Assembly (NCBI RefSeq): GCF_015082335.1
Contig: NZ_BLRL01000009.1
Coordinates: forward strand, 116,353 to 180,352
Origin: Moritella sp. F3
GTDB taxonomy: Bacteria > Pseudomonadota > Gammaproteobacteria > Enterobacterales > Moritellaceae
DNA: 64,000 nt
Direction of reading: 5' to 3'
In this document: positions 46,565-55,685 of the stretch, piece after piece
Numbering within the stretch: position 1 is the first letter of the stretch
Layout of the letters: every line of letters begins with the position of its first letter
Translations under genes and position numbers: made by a program
The notes under the pieces: model-generated
What the model saw: only the letters and a program-made list of their open reading frames with translations
What the model was told of the DNA's origin: nothing
Databases searched by the model: none

Positions 46565-47119
46565 ATGTTTAATCTCACTCTGTGGCAACTCTGTTTATCA
46601 CGGTCTTGTTTATTACTATCCTGTTTATTACTATCAACATCTGCGGCGGCGCACCAGAAGCATCACAACTATACAGTCGGTGCTGGCGATAAAATCGCGA
46701 TTGATGTCTATGGTGAAACAGACCTGAGTTTTAATGTCATCATTGATTCTTCCGGCACTATTGATTACCCCTATCTTGGCGAAATAACCGTTGTTGGCTT
46801 AACGCCAAGTGAAATAAAACAAAAAATACATAACGGTTTAGAAGGGTCTTACCTCATCTCACCCAAAGTGATGGTCAGTATCGCCACATTCCGTCAGTTT
46901 TATATTAAAGGCGAAGTAAAGCGCCCTGGAGGATACCCTTTTCGACCAGGCTTAACCGTTGATAAAGCCATTGCTCTCGCAGGCGGTTTCACTGAACGCG
47001 CGGCAAAACAGTCCATCATGCGCTCGACAAATAGCGATCTAACCAAAACACAAAGCGTCAACATAGATGATCATATCTCTCCCGACGATATCCTTAATAT
47101 TGCGGAGAGTTTCTTCTAA
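46565..47119 (+). CDS. Small Wza-like polysaccharide export (OPX) protein
   Basis: Periplasmic export protein (184 residues) with a signal peptide ending Ala-Ala-Ala, a Poly_export domain (about 38-115: Tyr-Thr-Val-Gly-Ala-Gly-Asp-Lys) and one SLBB-like domain (about 118-180: Phe-Tyr-Ile-Lys-Gly-Glu-Val). It has no lipobox Cys at the cut and is half the size of Wza, lacking the C-terminal helix that spans the outer membrane. Such short OPX proteins work with a separate beta-barrel. I chose ATG 46565 because AAAGGA lies six bases upstream; the frame is open from 46541. The signal-peptide DNA contains a 15-base tandem repeat. Confidence 0.83.
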   Translation: MFNLTLWQLCLSRSCLLLSCLLLSTSAAAHQKHHNYTVGAGDKIAIDVYGETDLSFNVIIDSSGTIDYPYLGEITVVGLTPSEIKQKIHNGLEGSYLISPKVMVSIATFRQFYIKGEVKRPGGYPFRPGLTVDKAIALAGGFTERAAKQSIMRSTNSDLTKTQSVNIDDHISPDDILNIAESFF

Positions 47120-47183
47120 AGTAATGCCTAACAAGTTCGAGTATGCGATACTGACTGATTATTTTATGTAGTGTGAGTTATGT

Positions 47184-50042
47184 ATGGATCAAATCATTGT
47201 TCGGGGCGCACGCACCCATAACCTTAAAGATATCAATGTTGAACTACCGCGCGATAAGCTAATTGTGATCACAGGGTTATCCGGTTCTGGCAAGTCGTCA
47301 TTAGCATTTGATACGCTTTATGCAGAAGGTCAGCGTCGTTATGTGGAATCACTTTCGGCCTATGCGAGACAATTCCTGTCCTTGATGGAAAAGCCCGATG
47401 TCGATCATATCGAGGGACTCTCTCCGGCGATCTCTATCGAGCAAAAATCAACATCGCATAACCCACGCTCAACGGTTGGTACAATCACCGAGATCTATGA
47501 TTACCTGCGTCTATTATTCGCCCGTGTCGGCGAACCACGTTGCCCGACTCATAATGCTCCTTTAGCAGCACAAACAATCACCCAAATGGTTGATCACGTG
47601 TTGGCATTAGAAACGGGCCGTAAATTAATGTTATTAGCACCGATCGTGAAAGAACGTAAAGGTGAGCATGTTAAAACCCTGGCTAGCTTAGCCAGCCAGG
47701 GTTACATCCGCGCACGTATTGACGGTGAAGTGTGTGATCTTTCCGATCCACCCGCATTAGATCTACATAAAAAACATACTATTGAAGTGGTGATCGACCG
47801 CTTTAAAGTCCGAGATGACCTGCAACTACGTCTGGCGGAATCCTTTGAAACCGCACTCAATATGTCTGGCGGTACGGCTTATATTACTGATATGGATGAT
47901 AGCGATGCAGAACCTATCGTATTTTCGGCGAACTTCGCTTGTCCGCAATGTGGTTATAGCATGGCTGAGCTTGAACCGAGAGTGTTCTCGTTTAACAATC
48001 CAGCTGGCGCTTGCCATACCTGTGATGGGCTAGGCGTACAGCAGTATTTTGATCACGACCGCATTATTATCAATGCCGACTTAAGTCTATCAGGCGGCGC
48101 GATCCGTGGTTGGGATAAACGTAATTTCTATTACTTCCAAATGCTGACTTCATTAGCGAAGCATTATAAGTTTGATCTGACCAAACCGTTTAATTCATTA
48201 ACCACTGACATTCAAAATTACATCCTGCAAGGTAGTGGCGAACAAGAAATTGAATTTAACTATGTCAATGATCGTGGCGATATCGTGCTTCGTCACCACG
48301 CGTTTGAAGGCATTATTCCTAATATGCAACGCCGCTATAAAGAAACAGAATCTAATGCGGTACGTGAAGAGCTGAGTAAATATTTAACCACTAAATCTTG
48401 CGAAACATGTTCTGGCTCGCGTCTACGCCAAGAAGCTCGTCACGTCTATATCCAAGAAACGACACTGCCAGAAGTATCTAGAATGGCAATAGGTGAAGCA
48501 TTTGATTTCTTTGCGGGTATGGAACTACCTGGTCAAAAAGGTCAAATAGCCGAAAAGATCCTCAAAGAAATTGGCGATCGTCTTGGATTCTTAGTCAATG
48601 TTGGGCTTAATTATTTAAGTCTAGAGCGCAGTGCTGATACCTTATCTGGTGGTGAAGCACAAAGGATCCGTCTGGCGAGTCAAATCGGTGCAGGTCTGGT
48701 TGGCGTGATGTACGTACTCGACGAACCCTCGATCGGCTTACACCAACGTGATAACGAACGCTTGTTACAAACCCTGATCCACTTACGCGATCTTGGTAAT
48801 ACCGTGATTGTTGTCGAGCACGATGAAGATGCGATCCGCGCGGCTGATTACGTACTTGATATTGGCCCAGGTGCAGGTGTGCATGGTGGTGAGATCGTCG
48901 CACAAGGTAATGTTGATGATATCTTAAAAAGTAAAAAATCACTGACGGCAGATTACCTCAGTGGTCGTAAAGCGATTGAGATCCCAGCGCAACGAACACC
49001 GTTAACCGATAAATGGGTTCACCTCAAAGGTGCCACAGGTAACAACCTTAAAAATGTTGATCTTTCGGTTCCCGTTGGCGTGATGACCTGTGTAACAGGC
49101 GTATCAGGTTCTGGTAAATCAACCCTGATCAATGATACTTTCTTTAAGATCGCACATATCGAATTAAATGGCGCAACGGTAACAACCCCCGCGCCTTATA
49201 CGTCAATTTCAGGACTAGATCAGCTTGATAAAGTGGTTGATATTGATCAAAGTCCTATTGGTCGTACACCACGTTCGAATCCAGCGACCTATACCGGAAT
49301 ATTCACAGCTATTCGTGAAATTTTTGCTGGTACGCAAGAATCTCGATCTCGTGGTTATAAACCGGGCCGCTTTAGCTTTAACGTTAAAGGCGGTCGTTGT
49401 GAAGCCTGCCAAGGTGATGGTTTAATCAAAGTCGAAATGCATTTCTTACCTGATGTTTATGTACCTTGCGATAGCTGTAAGAGCCAACGCTATAATCGTG
49501 AAACATTAGAAATACGCTACAAAGGCAAAAATATTCATGAAGTATTGGATATGACCGTTGAAGAGGCTAATACCTTCTTTGCGCCGATCCCGCCTATTGC
49601 CCGTAAATTACAAACCTTAATGGATGTAGGTCTGTCTTATATACGCTTAGGTCAGTCAGCGACGACATTATCGGGTGGTGAAGCACAGCGCGTTAAACTG
49701 GCTAAAGAATTATCAAAACGCGATACCGGCCAAACCCTGTATATCTTGGATGAACCGACGACAGGTTTGCATTTCCATGACATAAAATTGTTGATGAAAG
49801 TGTTACATCGCCTACGTGATCACGGTAATACCATTGTCATTATTGAGCATAACCTGGATGTCGTTAAAACGGCTGACTGGGTGATCGACCTTGGTCCAGA
49901 AGGCGGTAGTGGCGGCGGTGAGATTCTGGTTGCAGGTACACCGGAAACAGTAGCTGAGCATCCAGACAGCCATACCGCACGCTTTCTAAAACCAATGCTT
50001 GAACGTGCAAAGCAGCTTCAAGTTATTAACCAAGAGTCATAA
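47184..50042 (+). CDS. uvrA: Excinuclease ABC subunit A
   Basis: Damage-recognition ATPase of nucleotide excision repair (952 residues), a dimer that loads UvrB. Two ABC modules are visible: Walker A Gly-Leu-Ser-Gly-Ser-Gly-Lys-Ser near 31-38 and Gly-Val-Ser-Gly-Ser-Gly-Lys-Ser near 640, with two signatures Leu-Ser-Gly-Gly-Glu-Ala-Gln-Arg. Zinc fingers start Cys-Pro-Gln-Cys (about 253) and Cys-Glu-Ala-Cys (about 740). Length matches the family. I found no LexA box in the short 64-base upstream gap. Confidence 0.98.
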   Translation: MDQIIVRGARTHNLKDINVELPRDKLIVITGLSGSGKSSLAFDTLYAEGQRRYVESLSAYARQFLSLMEKPDVDHIEGLSPAISIEQKSTSHNPRSTVGTITEIYDYLRLLFARVGEPRCPTHNAPLAAQTITQMVDHVLALETGRKLMLLAPIVKERKGEHVKTLASLASQGYIRARIDGEVCDLSDPPALDLHKKHTIEVVIDRFKVRDDLQLRLAESFETALNMSGGTAYITDMDDSDAEPIVFSANFACPQCGYSMAELEPRVFSFNNPAGACHTCDGLGVQQYFDHDRIIINADLSLSGGAIRGWDKRNFYYFQMLTSLAKHYKFDLTKPFNSLTTDIQNYILQGSGEQEIEFNYVNDRGDIVLRHHAFEGIIPNMQRRYKETESNAVREELSKYLTTKSCETCSGSRLRQEARHVYIQETTLPEVSRMAIGEAFDFFAGMELPGQKGQIAEKILKEIGDRLGFLVNVGLNYLSLERSADTLSGGEAQRIRLASQIGAGLVGVMYVLDEPSIGLHQRDNERLLQTLIHLRDLGNTVIVVEHDEDAIRAADYVLDIGPGAGVHGGEIVAQGNVDDILKSKKSLTADYLSGRKAIEIPAQRTPLTDKWVHLKGATGNNLKNVDLSVPVGVMTCVTGVSGSGKSTLINDTFFKIAHIELNGATVTTPAPYTSISGLDQLDKVVDIDQSPIGRTPRSNPATYTGIFTAIREIFAGTQESRSRGYKPGRFSFNVKGGRCEACQGDGLIKVEMHFLPDVYVPCDSCKSQRYNRETLEIRYKGKNIHEVLDMTVEEANTFFAPIPPIARKLQTLMDVGLSYIRLGQSATTLSGGEAQRVKLAKELSKRDTGQTLYILDEPTTGLHFHDIKLLMKVLHRLRDHGNTIVIIEHNLDVVKTADWVIDLGPEGGSGGGEILVAGTPETVAEHPDSHTARFLKPMLERAKQLQVINQES

Positions 50043-50043
50043 T

Positions 50044-51750
50044 ATGAACTTAACAACATTGAAAAAAGGATTTTTCATTACGTTTGCCATATATATGTTG
50101 ATCGGGATGCATTATTTTCAGCATAATGGTGGCGGTTCTGGCCTACACTTGCCTTTTAATCCTATTGGCTGGATATTTATTTCCAGCTTAATCGGTATCG
50201 GCCTATGGCAAGCGACATTACAAGCTAAACTGGTTTATTCACGTCTCAGTTTAATGTTCATCGCTGCCACGTTAGTCATGTTAATACCGGTATTATATGC
50301 CGACCCAGTAGTCGCAGGGCTTAGCTACACGCGATTATTCGGTTTAGTCGGTGGCTTACTGTTTTTTATTGCCTTGCAACAATTGCAGCTTAATCAACAA
50401 CAACGCCTAATGTTATTGTATCTCATCTTAGGTGCTGTCTTTGTCGAAGCGCTATTTAGCCTAGTGCAGTATTACCTGTTACCCGTCAATAATACGGTGG
50501 GTTATCAAAAAATAGCCAATCGCCCGTATGGTATTTTTCAACAACCGAATGTGTCAGCATCATTTTTAACAACCGGTATTGCGCTGGCTTTATATTTGCT
50601 GACACAGACCAAGTTAGATGAAAAAGGTAAACGGTTATTTTGTTACGCCACCACCTTCATGGCGGTTATTCCGGTGATATTACTGCAATCACGCACCGGT
50701 TACTTGTCATTATTGATTGCCCCACTGATGTTATTACCTTGGGTATGGCTACAATTACGCGAATCTGAACAAACAAAAAATCTGTTTATATGGTTAGCGT
50801 GTTGCGTTATCGCAGTTGCAATTAGTACTTACTCTCTCGAAACGGCAGATAAAGTGGCGCGTTCAGCAGCCGCATTAACAGATCCAGGTGCTCGTGTACC
50901 AATCTATCTGCATGGTTTTAACATGTGGTTAGAAAAGCCCTTATTAGGTTGGGGTTACGGCAGTTTTGAAGTTGCTTACCTCAACTCATATAGCGAAGCA
51001 TTAAGTCAAGGTTTAGCCTTACCCGGCTCTCCAGAAAATCTCGACCACCCCCACAATGAACTCATCTATTGGGGCATTGAAGGTGGGCTCGTAGCATTAA
51101 CTGGCATCGCATTATTAGTGATTGGCTTCTTACGTATTATCGTCAAGCAACCAATCTGGCAAGGTTTGGCTTTATTAGGGCTGGTGTTCCCGCTGGTATT
51201 GCACAGCCAAACTGAATACCCGTTTTATCATGCCATCGTACACTGGGTCGTCTTTTTAACCTTGGTTTGGTATATCGGCTGTCGTTATGGCAATACCAAA
51301 AGCATCACGTTTAATTACACCTTTTTATTACGTACTTTAGCCTTATTGATCCCGCTGGTAACAAGCGTATTCATGCTAACAACTTTACATACCAATAAGC
51401 TACTAACGCAATATGAACGCAGTGATCGCAGTGATATAACGCCATTAACAAAAGTTGTTAACCCAGTGGCTTGGATCACACGGTTAGAGTTCAACGCCAT
51501 GATGTATCGTTTACAAATTGCCATGTACAATAATGACATTGCAGAGCTAAATAACTATATAGATTGGGCTACAGAAATCAGCCAGAAAACCCCAAGAGCA
51601 AATATTTATATTAATTGGGTGCGGGTATTAACTAAGCTAGGACAAAATGAAGAGGCAAAGGTCTTGTTGCAACGCACTGCGTTACTTTACCCAAGTAATA
51701 AATGGGTACAACGCTTGGCTGCTAGTCAAGCTGATAGCACGCAGCCTTAA
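50044..51750 (+). CDS. PglL/Wzy_C-family O-oligosaccharyltransferase or O-antigen ligase
   Basis: Polytopic inner-membrane protein (568 residues, about 12 helices) with a Wzy_C/O-antigen ligase core. The periplasmic motif His-Pro-His-Asn-Glu-Leu-Ile-Tyr-Trp (near 334-342) followed by Glu-Gly-Gly is typical of PglL-type transferases that move lipid-linked glycans to pilins and other proteins. The C-terminal part (about 460-568) has a helical TPR-like Wzy_C_2 region. The ATG is at 50044, directly after the uvrA stop; a longer frame inside uvrA is not credible. A pilin glycosylation role is inferred from motif and nearby MSHA locus only. Confidence 0.8.
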   Translation: MNLTTLKKGFFITFAIYMLIGMHYFQHNGGGSGLHLPFNPIGWIFISSLIGIGLWQATLQAKLVYSRLSLMFIAATLVMLIPVLYADPVVAGLSYTRLFGLVGGLLFFIALQQLQLNQQQRLMLLYLILGAVFVEALFSLVQYYLLPVNNTVGYQKIANRPYGIFQQPNVSASFLTTGIALALYLLTQTKLDEKGKRLFCYATTFMAVIPVILLQSRTGYLSLLIAPLMLLPWVWLQLRESEQTKNLFIWLACCVIAVAISTYSLETADKVARSAAALTDPGARVPIYLHGFNMWLEKPLLGWGYGSFEVAYLNSYSEALSQGLALPGSPENLDHPHNELIYWGIEGGLVALTGIALLVIGFLRIIVKQPIWQGLALLGLVFPLVLHSQTEYPFYHAIVHWVVFLTLVWYIGCRYGNTKSITFNYTFLLRTLALLIPLVTSVFMLTTLHTNKLLTQYERSDRSDITPLTKVVNPVAWITRLEFNAMMYRLQIAMYNNDIAELNNYIDWATEISQKTPRANIYINWVRVLTKLGQNEEAKVLLQRTALLYPSNKWVQRLAASQADSTQP

Positions 51751-51791
51751 TAGACAAATCTTGATTAGCTAAGAAATTAGATTAAAACCAA

Positions 51792-51826
51792 AAAAGCTCC
51801 AGCCATTATTAATGACTGGAGCTTTT
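51792..51826. terminator. Bidirectional terminator between pglL-like gene and aminotransferase
   Basis: A 16-bp stem (51792-51807 with 51811-51826) with one mismatch and a 3-base loop, A-rich on the left and T-rich on the right. It lies between converging genes. Confidence 0.9.
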
Positions 51827-51856
51827 GCATACTAGAACATTAATAGAGCTTTTCTA

Positions 51857-52975
51857 TTAATTCAACGTTTCTTCTAGCGCACGTAAACACAGCGCAACGT
51901 TAGCAGGACGTGCAGCATAACCCATCAAACCAATACGCCATGCTTTACCAGCAAACGCGCCAAGACCAGCACCAATCTCAAGGTTATAAGTTTGCAATAA
52001 CTGATTACGTACAGCCGCATCATCAACACCTTCAGGAATAACAACGGTATTAAGCTGTGGTAAACGACATGATTCATCAACGATAAACTCAATGCCCAGT
52101 TTTTCCAAGCCGGCACGCAGTGCTAAATGTTGCTCAGCATGACGTGCCCATGCATTTTCTAAACCTTCAGTCTGTAATTGCACTAAAGATTCATGCAATG
52201 CATACAGGGTATTCACTGGTGCAGTATGGTGATAACTGCGCTTACCTTCACCTGACCAATAGCTCATGACTAATGTTTGGTCCAAGAACCAGCTTTGTAC
52301 TGGCACTGTGCGGCTTTTAATTTTTTCAACCGCTGCAGCGCTAAAGCTCACAGGTGAAATACCAGGTACACACGATAAACATTTCTGCGTACCTGAATAA
52401 ATAGCATCAATGCCCCAGTCATCAACATACAGTGGCACACCACCGAGTGACGTCACCGCATCTACAATAGATAAACAGCCATGCTCTTTTGCTAGTGCGC
52501 ACAGTGTTTTTGCATCAGACAATGCACCAGTAGATGTTTCTGCATGAACAAAAGCGACAATTTTCGTGTCAGGGTGCGCTTTTAGTGCTGCTTCAAGTTT
52601 TTGTGGATCAACAGGTTTACCCCATTCATCTTCCACTTTAACCAGCACACCACCTGAGCGAGTGACATTTTCAGCCATACGGCCGCCAAACACACCATTG
52701 ATACAAACTATCACTTTCTCGCCAGGCTCAATTAAATTCACAAAGCATGTTTCCATACCAGCAGAACCTGGAGCAGAAACAGCCATCGTACAAGGGTTTT
52801 TAGTTTGAAACGCATATTGCAGTAATTCTTTGACTTCATCCATCATCTGTACAAACGTAGGGTCAAGATGGCCAACAGTCGGGCGACTTAACGCCTGTAG
52901 TACATTAGGGTAAACATCTGAAGGACCTGGGCCCATCAAAGTACGTTGCGGGGGATAAAAAGAGGTAATGCTCAT
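51857..52975 (-). CDS. Class V aminotransferase (alanine-glyoxylate / serine-pyruvate type)
   Basis: PLP-dependent enzyme of 372 residues. The family start Met-Gly-Pro-Gly-Pro-Ser is at 14-19, the Pro-Gly-Ser-Ala-Gly-Met-Glu block near 67-73, the PLP Asp in Ser-Ile-Val-Asp-Ala-Val-Thr-Ser and the Schiff-base Lys in Ser-Gly-Thr-Gln-Lys-Cys-Leu near 199. Such proteins transaminate glyoxylate with alanine or serine; purine-catabolic PucG is a close relative. Isolated gene, no pathway context, so the exact donor is unknown. Confidence 0.88.
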   Translation of the reverse strand: MSITSFYPPQRTLMGPGPSDVYPNVLQALSRPTVGHLDPTFVQMMDEVKELLQYAFQTKNPCTMAVSAPGSAGMETCFVNLIEPGEKVIVCINGVFGGRMAENVTRSGGVLVKVEDEWGKPVDPQKLEAALKAHPDTKIVAFVHAETSTGALSDAKTLCALAKEHGCLSIVDAVTSLGGVPLYVDDWGIDAIYSGTQKCLSCVPGISPVSFSAAAVEKIKSRTVPVQSWFLDQTLVMSYWSGEGKRSYHHTAPVNTLYALHESLVQLQTEGLENAWARHAEQHLALRAGLEKLGIEFIVDESCRLPQLNTVVIPEGVDDAAVRNQLLQTYNLEIGAGLGAFAGKAWRIGLMGYAARPANVALCLRALEETLN

Positions 52976-53167
52976 TCATTTTCCTTGTCATTTATGAGAA
53001 TGTCGATCAGAAGCAGCACCTTTAACCATGCTACTTTCATCCAACGTTCTAAACTATCTGTAAGCTTACTTAAGTATTAAGATAGATTAATTTACCATTG
53101 CGACGGCATATTGCAAACAACAAAGCAAAGTTTTGTTTACAACGCGGCAACAAATTGGCGTTATTCA

Positions 53168-53767
53168 TCAGCTTACCGTTGCAATATAATCAGCAATGCC
53201 GTCAAGTAACATCTGTACAGATATCATCACTAGCAACATCCCCATCAGACGTTCTACAGCCGCTAAACCTTTTTCACCAAGAATACGGTTAAAGCCTTCA
53301 TAAAACATTAAAATAAACGCACTCAAGCCCCACGCAATAATTAACGCAGCAGACCATTCAAACATTTTATCCGGATCTTGATGAGCTAATAGTAATAGTG
53401 CGGCGAGAATTGAAGGACCGGCCAATAAAGGGATCGCCATTGGAACAATGAAGGGTTCTTCACCTGCCGCCAGGCCAGTTAGCCCTCCTTCACTTGGAAA
53501 GATCATCTTAATTGCGATCAAGAATAAAATAATACCACCGGCGATCCGCACAGCTTCTTGCTTTAAACTTAAGAAACCGAGGATCTTTTCACCCAAAAAT
53601 AAGAATAACAGCATAACAAACAGTGCGATTAGCAACTCACGGATCATCACCGCACGTCGACGTTTTTTATCAATATGCTTTAAAATAGATAAAAATATAG
53701 GTAAGTTACCTAGCGGATCCATGATCAAAAAAAGCATCACCGCTGCCGAGATTATTTCCATTTCCAT
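53168..53767 (-). CDS. MarC-family inner-membrane protein (YhgN-like)
   Basis: Integral membrane protein of 199 residues with about six helices and the family motif Met-Asp-Pro-Leu-Gly-Asn-Leu-Pro-Ile-Phe at 16-25. The function of MarC proteins is not established; the name comes from proximity to the mar locus and does not imply antibiotic resistance. It begins at the ATG 53767 after a weak ribosome site. The neighbours are unrelated single genes. Confidence 0.88.
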   Translation of the reverse strand: MEMEIISAAVMLFLIMDPLGNLPIFLSILKHIDKKRRRAVMIRELLIALFVMLLFLFLGEKILGFLSLKQEAVRIAGGIILFLIAIKMIFPSEGGLTGLAAGEEPFIVPMAIPLLAGPSILAALLLLAHQDPDKMFEWSAALIIAWGLSAFILMFYEGFNRILGEKGLAAVERLMGMLLVMISVQMLLDGIADYIATVS

Positions 53768-53986
53768 TAACTTAAACTCCCTAAATCATGCAATTAACCA
53801 ACTGTAACTACTGAGCTCAATATACCAGAGCAATTGCATATATACAGGCTTTAATCATAGTCAAAAGAAAACAAAAATAGCGACTAACATAGTGATATTA
53901 ACTGCGAGTAATAAAATGAGGAATTGAATCTGTGAGTCGAGTCATAATGGTAGGTAAAGAAAGGTGCTTATACATTGATACATGAT

Positions 53987-54033
53987 TAATCATAATTCAC
54001 TGACCTCATCATCGCGATAGTGAATTATGATTA
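53987..54033. repeat. 15-base inverted repeat between marC-family gene and DUF4202 gene
   Basis: Perfect arms at 53987-54001 and 54019-54033 enclose a 17-base loop. It starts 29 bases after the DUF4202 stop on the minus strand. No T run follows on either side, so it is an atypical terminator, a processing hairpin or a dispersed element. Confidence 0.7.
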
Positions 54034-54061
54034 CTGGATTAGACAGTCACAACCTGAATGA

Positions 54062-54646
54062 CTAACTAAGGGCTTTAGCCAATAAAGCTTGCTGGTCAAC
54101 TGTAAACGGTAATTTTAGTGCCGCCTCATGACCTTTTTCTGACATTTTCGCCCATGTCTTTTGCACGATCACAATCAGTTTTTCTGGCGTATGCTTTTCT
54201 GCAAATGCGCTAAAATAATATTTTAAGAATACCAAACAAATGACATCTTCAAGTGCTTGAACTTGTGGGTCACGCTTAATTTTTTCTTTACGTAACATCC
54301 GGCCAATCGCGTGTATTTCATCTTCTGCACAACCGACTTGTACTGCAATCTTCATCGCTTCTTCGGCATGTAAACGACCGAGTGACTGACGCCATTTATA
54401 ATAACCTTCACGGCCTAGAGGATGATCGCTACGTGGAATACTCCAACGTTTAATATGCTGGGCACGAGCGGCGATTTGCAGCGCTGTTGACGCTTCAGGC
54501 ATAAATTCAGCCAGACACTCACTCATACGAATGCCATATAGCCATTCTTTTGGCTGGGCTACACCATCAACGAGTTCAATTACTGGGTCACACTGATTTA
54601 TTTGATCGATTAATTCTATTGCTTGCTGTATCCGTTGCTCTGACAT
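54062..54646 (-). CDS. DUF4202-family protein
   Basis: A 194-residue soluble, mostly helical protein. His residues in Arg-Ala-Gln-His-Ile-Lys-Arg-Trp (near 62-68), Ser-Asp-His-Pro (near 73) and Leu-His-Ala-Glu-Glu-Ala (near 93), with Leu-Glu-Asp-Val near 133, are spaced like metal ligands of HD-type phosphohydrolases, which is an inference. DUF4202 proteins are widespread and uncharacterised. It stands alone with its own probable terminator hairpin. No function is assigned. Confidence 0.8.
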   Translation of the reverse strand: MSEQRIQQAIELIDQINQCDPVIELVDGVAQPKEWLYGIRMSECLAEFMPEASTALQIAARAQHIKRWSIPRSDHPLGREGYYKWRQSLGRLHAEEAMKIAVQVGCAEDEIHAIGRMLRKEKIKRDPQVQALEDVICLVFLKYYFSAFAEKHTPEKLIVIVQKTWAKMSEKGHEAALKLPFTVDQQALLAKALS

Positions 54647-54742
54647 GACATCCTCGTTATCAGTATGGTTATTTTACCTATACTAACAAAGCAGAGCCTG
54701 AGTTACTGCTAAAGTATCGGAAAATAAGCAATAAAGAACACA

Positions 54743-55498
54743 TCATTCCTTATGATCGATTTGTGAAGGTGGGTGCGGTTCGATATTTTCACCATAAAAA
54801 TAACCGACAACAGCACCTGCTAACTTTGATTTTGCCGAGACAGCTACTGAATCATTGCCTAAATTATTACCAGAGCCATTACCCAAAATAGCAGCGTCAT
54901 CAATAGAAGAAGCAAAAAGATCATCGAGCGAGACAACATGAGAATGGATATTTTCACCTTTTAATACGCCTGTGACACTGGGCAGTTGCGCGGCTAATTC
55001 TTTCACATCATCGAGTTGTTTTAAGCGTAATAGATCCGCCAGTGCGGTTTTAATCGTATAGTTAATCTCGCCAAGCTGCCCACGATCATCAATATCGAGC
55101 ATTGCTTTAGCTAAGATCGCCTGACGTAATAGTAATAGTTCAGCAATAATAGTCTCGGGAGGCTGAGCCATATCAATCGGTAATGTGGAACGTTCAAATC
55201 CAGTATTGCTGCGATCATCTTCATCGACAGCATGCTCGAGCACAACAGCGGCACGATCTTCATTATCAGTAAATGGTGAGGGGTCTCGAGGCTGTTTTCT
55301 CTTGTGCTCGGGATCGTTTTTCTTCGGGTTGTAATTGAGAAGATCTTTTTCTGCCGTACTATCATTCGTTGAAGCGGACGCACTATCAGGTGTCACGGCT
55401 GGCGTGATTTCGCGTTTTTCGGCGTCACGCTCTACCGCTGCAGTCGTCGGATTTAATGCATTCGGAATAGCGGTAGGTGGCGGGATCACTAACGCCAT
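54743..55498 (-). CDS. Unrecognised acidic, Pro/Asp-rich protein
   Basis: A 251-residue protein I do not recognise. The N-terminal third is low-complexity (Pro, Ala, Thr, Asp, Lys, Glu), with no signal peptide or membrane helix. The middle (about 110-180) is predicted helical, Leu-rich and charged, and the C-terminal part is Gly/Asn/Ser-rich before a tail ending Ile-Asp-His-Lys-Glu. It is divergent from nothing and precedes DUF4202; bioH lies upstream on the same strand. Its own ribosome site is weak, and its ATG overlaps the end of a 38-codon ORF by 10 bases, which suggests coupled translation. Confidence 0.7.
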   Translation of the reverse strand: MALVIPPPTAIPNALNPTTAAVERDAEKREITPAVTPDSASASTNDSTAEKDLLNYNPKKNDPEHKRKQPRDPSPFTDNEDRAAVVLEHAVDEDDRSNTGFERSTLPIDMAQPPETIIAELLLLRQAILAKAMLDIDDRGQLGEINYTIKTALADLLRLKQLDDVKELAAQLPSVTGVLKGENIHSHVVSLDDLFASSIDDAAILGNGSGNNLGNDSVAVSAKSKLAGAVVGYFYGENIEPHPPSQIDHKE

Positions 55499-55605
55499 AT
55501 ATCAGCCACATGATGAGTGATTGCATGAGTTAAAGTACGAGCACAAGAATGCGCTATATACGCACTTTCTAGACAAGACATATTAACTGATAATTGTGTA
55601 AACAT
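55489..55605 (-). CDS. Candidate 38-residue small ORF overlapping the next gene
   Basis: ATG at 55605 follows a purine-rich ribosome site, GGGGGAGGAT; the frame runs 38 codons to TAG at 55491-55489, ending 10 bases inside the downstream gene. The peptide contains two Cys and five His residues, four of them in its last third. It could be a translated leader that couples to the 251-residue protein, or chance. GGAGG is only two bases from the ATG, closer than ideal, though an earlier GAGG is eight bases away. Confidence 0.4.
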   Translation of the reverse strand: MFTQLSVNMSCLESAYIAHSCARTLTHAITHHVADIWR

Positions 55606-55685
55606 ATCCTCCCCCTCATTGTCGCTAACCGTCATCAAATAATCGCAGCACATCAAAAAACAACATTAATGATGGTCACTTAAGT

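Noticed and set aside
47120..47183. LexA box expected before uvrA
   Set aside because: No CTGT-N8-ACAG-like sequence was found in the gap.
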